A stretch of DNA of 64,000 nt. Source: CAVPTL01 sp963708725 (GTDB lineage Bacteria; Actinomycetota; Thermoleophilia; Gaiellales; JAICJC01). Under the pieces are notes generated by a model that searched no databases, was not told the DNA's origin, and saw nothing but the letters and a program-made list of their open reading frames with translations. The stretch is taken from positions 186,001 through 250,000 of the forward strand of contig CAVPTL010000008.1 in assembly GCA_963708725.1 (NCBI GenBank). The letters run 5' to 3'. The position numbers were made by a program, and so were the translations under genes. Positions 34,139 through 41,675 of this stretch are shown here, piece by piece (the stretch's first letter is position 1; each line of letters starts with the position of its first letter).

Positions 34139-34621
34139 TCAGGGGCCCTCGCCGGTGACCCACAAAAGACACGGCGCGCGCTTGCGTACCCGTCGCGAGA
34201 TCCGCGCGAACAGGCGGGGCCGAAACCTCGACCGATCGGGCCCAAGCACCAACAATCCCGCCTGGTACTCGCCCGCCAGGTCGAGCAGCGCATCGACCGG
34301 CTTCGCAGAGGGAATCCGCAGATGCTCCACCTCGAGGCCGAGGCCGACCATCTGCGCCACCAACTCCTTGATCAGCGCGCGGTCGCCGGCGGACTCGAGC
34401 TCGGCGTAGCGCATCGTGAGTGACTGCGGCCACCACGGCCGTTCCACGGCGTCGATCACGATCAGCCGCGAGTTGGTCTCGAGCGCGGCCTGGGCCGCAA
34501 CCCGCACCGCCTCGGGGTCGAACGGCACAGCGAGCGTCGCCAGGATCACCACGCCCGTCCGCGAATCGCCAACCGCAGGTTCGGCAGGCGGCGCGATCGT
34601 GGTGGAGTCGCGGACCCTCAC
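34139..34621 (-). CDS. Universal stress protein-like
   Basis: This protein of 160 residues resembles the UspA fold: VVILATLAVPFDPEAVRVAAQAALETNSRLIVIDAVE gives strand 1 and helix 1, and AGLLVLGPDRSRF and RRVRKRAPCLLWV give the C-terminal strand pair. The ATP-binding G2xG9xGS motif is not clear, so nucleotide binding is doubtful. The frame is open to 34708, but that part runs through a terminator hairpin and looks non-coding; I prefer GTG 34621. It follows the APC permease on the same strand and is convergent with the GGDEF-EAL gene. Confidence 0.6.
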   Translation of the reverse strand: MRVRDSTTIAPPAEPAVGDSRTGVVILATLAVPFDPEAVRVAAQAALETNSRLIVIDAVERPWWPQSLTMRYAELESAGDRALIKELVAQMVGLGLEVEHLRIPSAKPVDALLDLAGEYQAGLLVLGPDRSRFRPRLFARISRRVRKRAPCLLWVTGEGP

Positions 34622-34676
34622 GCGCGTATCTTCGCGGACCAGCGCCCCGGGAGCAAGGGTGCGCAGACACACTGAC

Positions 34677-34708
34677 GTGGGGGCGGGCACATACTGGCCC
34701 GCCCCCAC
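34677..34708 (-). terminator. Hairpin after the second APC permease
   Basis: GTGGGGGCGGGC (34677-34688) pairs perfectly with GCCCGCCCCCAC (34697-34708), 12 bp around an 8-nt loop. It begins 10 nt past the permease stop on the minus strand. No U-run follows. Confidence 0.65.
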
Positions 34709-34718
34709 TCAGGGATGA

Positions 34719-36236
34719 TCAGTCGACGGCGACCCCGGCCGGCGGAACGTCGTCGGGCATCGTCGGCGCCCACAGGCGAAGCGCCAACGGTTTCTTCTCC
34801 TGCCACACGACGCGGATGATGTAAAGCACCGCGGCGATCATGAGGATCGCGATGCCCTGGAACACCACGGTCTTGCTGGTGTTGCCGTAGGCGAGGCCGG
34901 AGTTCCAGCCACCCCAGACGAGCATCAGCAGGTCGAACGCCGCGAGCCCACCGGCCAGCGGCACCCAGATCTTGCCCACTGATATCGGACGCGGCCAATT
35001 GGGCCTGTCCTTTCGGAGCAACAGGAATCCCGACATGGCGAACACGTGACAGGTCACGTATCCGAGGTTCGAGAAGATCAGGATCTTGATCGCCCCCGCG
35101 GGGTCATACGCATACGTACACAACAGGAAGAGGTTGAGCAGCGCATCGAGCGTCATGGCATTTGCGGGCACGTGCCGGCCGTTGAGCTTGCCAAACCACT
35201 TGATGGTCATACCGTCCTGCGAGATGCCGTAGAGCGCCCGCGAACCGTCGGCGGTGGCCGTGTTCATGGCCAACACAATTCCCGCGCAGAGCGAGAAGAT
35301 CGCGAGCCCTGCAAGCAAACTCGGAAGCAGGATGTGGAGCGTGTCGGGCATGAACGTGTAGATGTTTCCGATGTTGATGTTCTGATCGCCGAACGTTCCC
35401 ATCGCGCCCATCGGCAGCAGGCCGTAGACGATCACGCCGAAGATGGCCGCGACCCGCAGCGCCTTGGGCGTGTCCCGAGCCGTGTCGTGGTACTCGGGAG
35501 CGAACGTGGCACAACACTCCATCCCGTACGACGACCAGCACATCGCGTACAACCACACGATGACCAGCGTAAAGCTACTGGTGCCGAGCGCCCCCGCATT
35601 CGCACTGATGTTGTTGTGCAGATTGGAGCTGCTCCAGTCGCCGGTCAGGTAGGGCAGGACGATCATCGCCGCCAGCGGAATCATCAAGAGCGCTCCGGTG
35701 ACGTAACCGACCCACACGGCCGGACGCATCCCCAGCACGTTGAACACCCAGATCGTGATGATGATGACGCCCGTCAGGAAGATCGGGAAGCTGAAGTAGA
35801 TGGTCTGACCCGCCACCTGCCAGCTGTGGTTCCAGGCGGTCGACGTGGCCGACGAGGGATACCACTCGTACTGCACCAGGAAGCCGACGACCACGCCGGT
35901 GGCCGACAGCACCACCGACCAACCGATCCAGTACCCGAACGCTGCGATCGGCCCCACGAACGAGAAGTACTTCTTCCACGCCTCGTGCGCGTAGATCGCG
36001 ATGCCACCCGAGAGCTTGGGGAACATCGCCGCCGTCTCGGAGTAGATGTAGTTGTGGAGCGCGCCCAGGATCACGGACACCGTCCACAGGATCACCGCTC
36101 CCCAGCCACCCAGGCTGAGAACCGAACCGCCCAGGCCCGTAATCAGGAAGCTCGGGTTCGCCAGCGCAACCACAAAACCGTCGAACCAGCCGATCGATTT
36201 GAGGAGTTCTCGCTCCTCGACCGCCGCGGTCGCCAC
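34719..36236 (-). CDS. APC superfamily permease (second copy)
   Basis: This 505-residue transporter has about twelve membrane helices. The N-terminus GWFDGFVVALANPSFLITGLGGSVLSLG contains the APC helix-1 signature. It is clearly different from the permease at 4026-5633. The substrate is an amino acid or amine; a methylated amine is possible given the neighbours. The GTG start is preceded by AGGAGG and exactly six T residues. It stands alone on the minus strand, with a hairpin downstream. Confidence 0.85.
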   Translation of the reverse strand: MATAAVEERELLKSIGWFDGFVVALANPSFLITGLGGSVLSLGGWGAVILWTVSVILGALHNYIYSETAAMFPKLSGGIAIYAHEAWKKYFSFVGPIAAFGYWIGWSVVLSATGVVVGFLVQYEWYPSSATSTAWNHSWQVAGQTIYFSFPIFLTGVIIITIWVFNVLGMRPAVWVGYVTGALLMIPLAAMIVLPYLTGDWSSSNLHNNISANAGALGTSSFTLVIVWLYAMCWSSYGMECCATFAPEYHDTARDTPKALRVAAIFGVIVYGLLPMGAMGTFGDQNINIGNIYTFMPDTLHILLPSLLAGLAIFSLCAGIVLAMNTATADGSRALYGISQDGMTIKWFGKLNGRHVPANAMTLDALLNLFLLCTYAYDPAGAIKILIFSNLGYVTCHVFAMSGFLLLRKDRPNWPRPISVGKIWVPLAGGLAAFDLLMLVWGGWNSGLAYGNTSKTVVFQGIAILMIAAVLYIIRVVWQEKKPLALRLWAPTMPDDVPPAGVAVD

Positions 36237-36397
36237 AAAAAACCTCCTATGAATTTCCAGAGCACAAAAGATTGCACACGCAAAGAGTGCGCAGTGCGTG
36301 GATCAAACAGGATTGCTTCGAACAGGTCAAGGGCGCCGGCCACGATTCCGAATGGACGTTTCTTGCCAGTCCACCGGCTGTCGGCGAAGATACAGGC

Positions 36398-36796
36398 GTG
36401 AAGCCTCCTCAGATCACGCTCAAATGCGATTGCGGAGCCGACGGGCTGGTGGGCTACGGCGAGCGCTGGACGTGTCCCAAGTGCGGTCGCAGCTACGACA
36501 CCTCACACATCCCAAGTGCCGACTATGAGCGCATCCTCAGCCTGACGAAGCGCTACCGGATCGTCATCTGGGGAATCGTCAGCGTGATGGCTGCGATCGT
36601 CCTGCTGGTGGCGCTGACCGGGCAGACGATCTCGATCTTCGCAGGCTTGGCGGTCAGCCTGCTCGGCTGGTTCTTGTTTATCAAGCCCTACATCCACCGC
36701 CGCCACAAGCGTGCCGTGAGCGCGATGACCGTGCACTGGGACATCAAAGCCGAACCCGCGGGTTCAGGCAGCCTCACGCCCAAGACCGAGGCTTGA
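36398..36796 (+). CDS. Zinc-ribbon membrane protein, unknown function
   Basis: This is a 132-residue protein. A zinc ribbon CDCG-x13-CPKCG lies at residues 10-32. Two hydrophobic helices follow (about 54-73 and 78-95), then a basic HRRHKRAV segment and a short polar tail. It appears to be a small membrane protein with a cytoplasmic metal site. I do not recognise the family. The GTG start follows GCGAAGATACAGGC, almost the same sequence as before the universal stress gene, which may be a shared promoter. Its end overlaps the CheW-CheC gene by 33 nt, convergently. Confidence 0.6.
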   Translation: MKPPQITLKCDCGADGLVGYGERWTCPKCGRSYDTSHIPSADYERILSLTKRYRIVIWGIVSVMAAIVLLVALTGQTISIFAGLAVSLLGWFLFIKPYIHRRHKRAVSAMTVHWDIKAEPAGSGSLTPKTEA

Positions 36797-37768
36797 CAGG
36801 AGCAGCTCGACGGCGCCGATGCGGGGCATGAACAGGAAGGCGAACCGCGCGTCGGTGGTCTCGATCGTCATGGTCGAGCGCATCATCATCACGGGGTCAC
36901 CCGGATCGACTCCCGCGAGGCAGCGTTCGACGAGCGAACCCAGAAGGTCGATGTCGACCACCGGAGGTTCGGGCTCGAGCTGCATCCCACTCATCTCGAC
37001 GATCGCATTCAGATAGGAGCTCGCGAGGATGTTGCCGACCTCGCCCAGCGCCGAGCGACCGACCTCGTCTTCGACATCGGTACCGAGCATCCGGCAGATT
37101 TCGGCGCCGGAGCCCTCGGGAAACATCAGCAGCACGCGGCCCTGATCGCCCCGCACTCCGGTCTCGACCACCGCCGAGGCGGTGACCGACGAACCGATCC
37201 TGTCGGCGGCCTCACCCACCGTCACGAGCGTCGCGTCGGGGTAGCTGATGTCCACCGGCCGGGCCAGCATCTCCGAGAGCGCAGTGGCTGCATTGCCGGA
37301 GCCGATGTTGGCGATCTCAAACAGCGCACTCTGCTGCATCTCCGTGAATCCGAACGCCTCGCCGCTGTCCGGAACCCACGCGCCGGCCACCACGCCCGGC
37401 TCGAGTACGGGCACGACGGTGCCCTCGGTCACCACGATTCCCGAGACGTACGGTCCGTCGGCGACCGCCGGCACCGCGACCGGCTCGAGCCACACCTGGC
37501 CCACCAGCTCGTCCACCGCGAACGCGCGGCGGCGTCCGCCGGCCCACACGATCACGGCCGAGCGGCGGTCGGCCGGCGGGGCGCCCGAAAGCACGGCGGC
37601 GACGTCGATCACCTCGAGTGCCGCGTCGCGAAACATCACCATCGGCAGGCCGCCGACATCATGGATGCTGCGGCCGGCCAACTCGAGCGTCTGATCCACG
37701 TTGTCAACCGGCAGCGCCCATAGCAAGCCGTCGGCGCGGACGAGCAGAACGTGAACAGGTTGGGACAA
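36764..37768 (-). CDS. CheW-CheC fusion protein
   Basis: This 334-residue protein fuses two chemotaxis modules. Residues 1-125 resemble CheW (VHVLLVRADGLLWALPVDNVDQTLELAG, then VVTEGTVVPVLEPG). Residues 140-330 are a CheC/CheX-type CheY-P phosphatase with both signature helices: ALFEIANIGSGNAATALSEML and ALGEVGNILASSYLNAIVEM, each with the Glu and Asn needed for dephosphorylation. No CheA, CheY or receptor gene is in the window. The TTG start has AAGGAG 6 nt upstream; the frame continues far upstream but is antisense to the acyl-CoA dehydrogenase region. Confidence 0.8.
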   Translation of the reverse strand: MSQPVHVLLVRADGLLWALPVDNVDQTLELAGRSIHDVGGLPMVMFRDAALEVIDVAAVLSGAPPADRRSAVIVWAGGRRRAFAVDELVGQVWLEPVAVPAVADGPYVSGIVVTEGTVVPVLEPGVVAGAWVPDSGEAFGFTEMQQSALFEIANIGSGNAATALSEMLARPVDISYPDATLVTVGEAADRIGSSVTASAVVETGVRGDQGRVLLMFPEGSGAEICRMLGTDVEDEVGRSALGEVGNILASSYLNAIVEMSGMQLEPEPPVVDIDLLGSLVERCLAGVDPGDPVMMMRSTMTIETTDARFAFLFMPRIGAVELLLSSLGLGREAA

Positions 37769-37785
37769 GCAAAGCTCCTTGATCG

Positions 37786-37822
37786 GCGGGGGCTCGCCCG
37801 AGTGATCGGCCGAAGCCCCCGC
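37786..37822 (-). terminator. Hairpin after the acyl-CoA dehydrogenase
   Basis: GCGGGGGCT (37786-37794) pairs with AGCCCCCGC (37814-37822). It lies 14 nt after the acyl-CoA dehydrogenase stop and before the CheW-CheC start on the minus strand. No U-run follows. Confidence 0.6.
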
Positions 37823-37836
37823 TGATCGAGCTTCGG

Positions 37837-39210
37837 TCAGCCCGCGTTTGCCTCCGCGAGCAGTTTCTCTGCCAGCTCTCGCTTCTCGTCCGAGGTCATC
37901 TTCTTGAGCTCGTTCGAAAGCGCGCGCTGGTTGATCACGACGTTCCAGTAGTCGAGCGACTCCATGCCGAGCAGCGCCGTCTTGCCCACGAACTGGCGCA
38001 GCACCTCGTTGGTCGGGCCCATCACCCAGCCGGCCTTGCCGTCGCGCAGGTAGCGCTCGAGCTGCAGCGGCTCTTTCTTGTACGCCGTGCCGCCGCAGCA
38101 GTGGAGCATCTTGTCCACCACGTGAGCAACGTTCTTGGCGGCGGTGAACTTGATCTGCCAGCACCACGGCAGGTAGTTACCGCGAGCCAGCTCGGTGGTG
38201 ACCTTCTTCTGCGACCCGTCGGTCACCAGGTCGAGCGCATGTGCGACGCCGAACACCATCAGCCGTGAGGCGTTGGTGTCCATGATCGCCTCGCCCACCG
38301 CATCCTGGATGGTCGGGTAGTCGCACACTCGCAGGCCCACGTCCTTGTGAGTCTTGCGAGTCGTGTGCCTGACGGCGATGTCGATCGCACCCAGGGCAAT
38401 CCCGTTCCAGGTACCGGACGACCCGATCAGGAAGTTGGGATCCACCGACTCGTCGTTGGAGAACGCTCCGTCGCCGATCTCACCGACCAGCTGGTCACCG
38501 GGGACGAACTTCCAGTCGAGCAGAAGCGTGCCGGACTGGTTGCCGCGCAGACCCATGGCGTCCCACTCCTCGGGCTTGGCCTCGATCTCGCTCTTGTCGA
38601 CGACGAACACCGACAGGTTCGAGTAATCGCCGTTGTAATCGGGCGACGTGGTCTGAAGCACATAGAAATCGGCAAACCCGGCCGACGTCGTCCACGACGC
38701 CTTCTTCAGCACTTCATATCCGCCATCGACGCTGCGTGCGCCCGAGGCGATCGGATACCAGAAGTGCGAACCGGTCTCGGGGTCGGAGTACGACAGCGTG
38801 CCGATCAGGCCCTCTCGAACCTTCTTCAGGTAGTTCTCGATCAGGTAGTCGGTGGCGCGCAGCTTGAGCGTCTCCACCGCCCCGATATGCATGACGTAAC
38901 ACATCGCGCACGAGGCGTCGCCGTAGCGCGCGATCGTCTCGGTCACGTTCGCATACATCACGTGGTTTTGGCCAAGACCGCCCCACTCCTTGGGAAGCAT
39001 CAAGCCCAGGAACCCGTCAGGCGCCAGCGCCTCGAGACTCTTGCGCGGGAACGTCAGCGTACGGTCGTTCTCCGCCGCGAGCGGCCGGATGGTCTCCTCA
39101 CAGATCTCCTTCAACCGCTCCAGCAGCTTCAACTGTTCGTCGTCCAAATACCAGTCGGGCTGGAACATGGGGTCCAACCCGTTCATCGCGGACTCGGCGA
39201 CCGTTGCCAT
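37837..39210 (-). CDS. Acyl-CoA dehydrogenase family protein
   Basis: This 457-residue flavoprotein has the acyl-CoA dehydrogenase fold. The N-terminal helical domain includes GFLGLMLPKEWGGLGQN. The middle beta domain has SDPETGSHFWYPIASGARSVDGGYEVLKKASWTTSAGFADFYV, and the C-terminal domain ends HCCGGTAYKKEPLQLERYLRDGKAGWVMGPTNEVLRQFVG; the Glu in PTNEVLRQ is where the catalytic base would be. Some family members act on non-CoA substrates. It is somewhat longer than usual (about 380-400). There is a short Lys/Glu-rich tail. It is alone on the minus strand and divergent from the PucR gene. Confidence 0.82.
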   Translation of the reverse strand: MATVAESAMNGLDPMFQPDWYLDDEQLKLLERLKEICEETIRPLAAENDRTLTFPRKSLEALAPDGFLGLMLPKEWGGLGQNHVMYANVTETIARYGDASCAMCYVMHIGAVETLKLRATDYLIENYLKKVREGLIGTLSYSDPETGSHFWYPIASGARSVDGGYEVLKKASWTTSAGFADFYVLQTTSPDYNGDYSNLSVFVVDKSEIEAKPEEWDAMGLRGNQSGTLLLDWKFVPGDQLVGEIGDGAFSNDESVDPNFLIGSSGTWNGIALGAIDIAVRHTTRKTHKDVGLRVCDYPTIQDAVGEAIMDTNASRLMVFGVAHALDLVTDGSQKKVTTELARGNYLPWCWQIKFTAAKNVAHVVDKMLHCCGGTAYKKEPLQLERYLRDGKAGWVMGPTNEVLRQFVGKTALLGMESLDYWNVVINQRALSNELKKMTSDEKRELAEKLLAEANAG

Positions 39211-39390
39211 CCAGGTCTCCCTTCGTCGTCATTAGGCTCGAATATCCTACTTGGCCCGCGAACCGCGGGTCTATGGTGGTTGCGACACCTGATCGGGCGC
39301 CCGGCGTCATCCCAACGACATACGAGATCACAAGAACCGTACAAAACGGTGGCTCGGCCCGTTGGCAGGCAACCCCTGTACCATCAGGAT

Positions 39391-41205
39391 GTGTCGGTTT
39401 CGCACACTTCCGGGCAGCCTCGGCTGACCCCGACTCCGATTGCGCCGCGCCGTGGCGTCGACAGCCGGTATCTGCATCAGATCATCAACACCGTCTCCTC
39501 GACGCTCGAACTCGACCGGGTGTTGCGCGCGATCGTCGAGGTGATCTCTGACGCGATCGACTGCCACGCCTGCTTCATCTACTTCGTCGACCCCGACGAT
39601 GGCTCGCTGACGCTGCGCTCGGTGTCTGACCCGTACGGCTCGCTGGTCGGCCGATTGCGGTTCGAGCACGGTGAGGGCTTGGCGGGGTGGGTTGCCGCCC
39701 ATAACCAGCCGGTCTTCCTCGGCGACAACGCGCTCGCCGATCCGCGCGTCAAGATCGTGCCCGAGGCCGAGGAGGAGGAGTACCAGTCACTGGTCGCAGT
39801 GCCGCTGAACGACAAGTCCGGCACCGTGATCGGCGTGATCGCGCTGCACGCCGAGGCACCCCGGGAGTTCACACAGGCCGACTCTGACTTCCTGATGCAC
39901 TCCGCCACCCTGGTGGCGGGAGCGATCGAGAACGCGCGGCTGTTCCATGACACCCGTCGCCGATTGGCACTGGTCGAGGGCCTCGCCGATCTGGCCCGGG
40001 CGGTCGCAGGCGCCGCCCGGCTCGATGATCTTTTGCCGGCCGTGGCCAAGCGTGCACACCGCCTTCTGACGGTGGACGCGTGCCAGCTGTACGTCGTCGA
40101 CCCCGCCGGAGGCAGCCAGCTGCTGTGCAGCGCCTGGCCACCCGAGGCCGCCCCTCCCGCGCCGGTGACGGCGCACGAGATGGGCGTCGAGATCGCCCGC
40201 CGCACCAGCGGAAGCGGCCGCTTGGTCGGACGATTGTGGGGCAAGGACACGCCCGGATCTGCCGCAGTACTGTCGCTGGTGGCCGCCGACGAGCTGGTCG
40301 GATTCCTCGCTCTGCGGATCCCCGAAGGCGGGCGGATGGATGCCGAGGAGCGCGAGATCGCGGCCTCGATCGCCGGACAGACCGCGGTCGCAATCAAGAA
40401 GGTCGAGCTGATCGACCGGCTGACCGAGCGAAACGTGATCAAGGACCTGCTCGAGGATCTGGCCCACTCCACCGCCTCCCCGGAGGAGCTGAGCGACCGG
40501 GCGCGAGCCCTGGGCAGCGACCTCGACCGCGGCCACCTGGTGGTGCAGGCCGTGCCGCGACCGGGACCGGCGACCCGCACCTGGGACGAGGTCGCAACCG
40601 CGCTCGAGTCGAGCGCCACCCGCGCATTTCCGGGGTCGCTGTTCGACCGCCGCGACGCGGCGCTGCGCGGGCTGATCCGGCTCGACCACAACGGCGAGCA
40701 GGCCGCGGTGGCGAAGCTGCGCGAGCTGCACGCGACGCTCAACGCCCGCCATCCGCTCGCGATCGGACTCTCGCAACGGTGCGAGGGCCCCGCCAGCTTC
40801 CGCACCGGGTTCGAGGAGGCCGAGCAGGCCGTCGCCGCCGCAGCCATCGTCAGCCCCGAGCCGAGCGTGGTTGGATTCGACGATCTCGGGGCGTACAAGT
40901 ACCTGCTGCGAGTGGGGCAGGACGGTCGTGTGCGCGACCCGCGCGGAGATGCGCTGAAGGTGCTGGTGGAGTACGACCACCGCCACCGATCTCAGCTTTT
41001 GACGACGCTCGAGGAATACCTCAAGCGCCGCGGGAATATCGCCGCGGCCGCCCAGACCTTGTTTGTGCACCCCAATACGCTGCGCCAGCGACTGCGCCGG
41101 ATTCAGGAGCTGACCGGGCTCGACGTCGCCAACGAGGATTGGCTGATGATCGAGATCGAGCTGAAGCTGCTGCGCCTCGAGCACGCGCTCGGGCGTTCGG
41201 CATAG
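39391..41205 (+). CDS. GAF-PucR transcriptional regulator
   Basis: This 604-residue regulator has a first GAF domain (about 22-170), a second divergent GAF-like domain (about 185-335), a CdaR/GGDEF-like region (380-500), and a C-terminal PucR-type helix-turn-helix: YLKRRGNIAAAAQTLFVHPNTLRQRLRRIQELTG (545-578). PucR/CdaR regulators usually activate catabolic operons in response to a metabolite. It lies directly upstream of soxDAGB, so it is a good candidate for its activator. A TACCAT -10 box ends 6 nt before the GTG start, suggesting a leaderless message. Confidence 0.87.
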   Translation: MSVSHTSGQPRLTPTPIAPRRGVDSRYLHQIINTVSSTLELDRVLRAIVEVISDAIDCHACFIYFVDPDDGSLTLRSVSDPYGSLVGRLRFEHGEGLAGWVAAHNQPVFLGDNALADPRVKIVPEAEEEEYQSLVAVPLNDKSGTVIGVIALHAEAPREFTQADSDFLMHSATLVAGAIENARLFHDTRRRLALVEGLADLARAVAGAARLDDLLPAVAKRAHRLLTVDACQLYVVDPAGGSQLLCSAWPPEAAPPAPVTAHEMGVEIARRTSGSGRLVGRLWGKDTPGSAAVLSLVAADELVGFLALRIPEGGRMDAEEREIAASIAGQTAVAIKKVELIDRLTERNVIKDLLEDLAHSTASPEELSDRARALGSDLDRGHLVVQAVPRPGPATRTWDEVATALESSATRAFPGSLFDRRDAALRGLIRLDHNGEQAAVAKLRELHATLNARHPLAIGLSQRCEGPASFRTGFEEAEQAVAAAAIVSPEPSVVGFDDLGAYKYLLRVGQDGRVRDPRGDALKVLVEYDHRHRSQLLTTLEEYLKRRGNIAAAAQTLFVHPNTLRQRLRRIQELTGLDVANEDWLMIEIELKLLRLEHALGRSA

Positions 41206-41411
41206 CCCCTCCCCGTGCGGGCTCAGTGGAGGAGTGGACACAACGATGTGAGGAATTGTTCTCCCGCTGGCACTGACCGCAGGGGCCTTCCTGCCTTAGG
41301 ATCCGAGCTGGTCCCGGGAAAGAATGGTGGTATGCGTGGTGTGTGTGGATTTCTCTATAGCCTCCTTCTGGCCCGAATCGTCTGAAACCTGAAGGGATCC
41401 ACTAACCCGCG

Positions 41412-41675
41412 ATGAGCTTTCTCCTTGCCTGCCCCAACTGCGGCCGCCGCCCCGTGGACGAGTTCTCCTACGGAGGCGAGATCACCTTTCGGCCCGACTC
41501 GTCCGAGGACGAGCACGCGCTGTTCAGCTATCTCTACTTCAAGCGCAACGCCGCCGGTGAGCAGACCGAGTGGTGGTTTCACTCCTCCGGCTGCCGTGAG
41601 TGGTTCCAGGCGCGGCGAGTGACGACCGACAACACCGTGTTGGAGACCGCGAAGCCGGGAGCGCTCAGTGCCTAG
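41412..41675 (+). CDS. soxD: Sarcosine oxidase/N-methylglutamate dehydrogenase delta subunit
   Basis: This 87-residue subunit holds zinc in heterotetrameric sarcosine oxidases. CPNCGRRPVDEFSYGGE near residue 7 and HSSGCREWFQARRVTTDNT near residue 57 are the SoxD pattern, supplying the Cys and His zinc ligands. The order delta-alpha-gamma-beta differs from the usual beta-delta-alpha-gamma. A 206-nt gap before it must contain the promoter; GAAGGGAT is 16 nt before the ATG. It overlaps soxA by 8 nt. Confidence 0.92.
   Translation: MSFLLACPNCGRRPVDEFSYGGEITFRPDSSEDEHALFSYLYFKRNAAGEQTEWWFHSSGCREWFQARRVTTDNTVLETAKPGALSA

Noticed and set aside
36237..36397. tRNA or small RNA gene in the gaps
   Set aside because: I looked for the tRNA T-loop and acceptor pattern in all gaps longer than 70 nt and found none.
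41206..41411. Small gene between the PucR gene and soxD
   Set aside because: A short frame ends in EEWTQRCEELFSRWH, but it has no ribosome site and merely continues a shadow frame of the PucR gene. The interval more likely holds the sox promoter.
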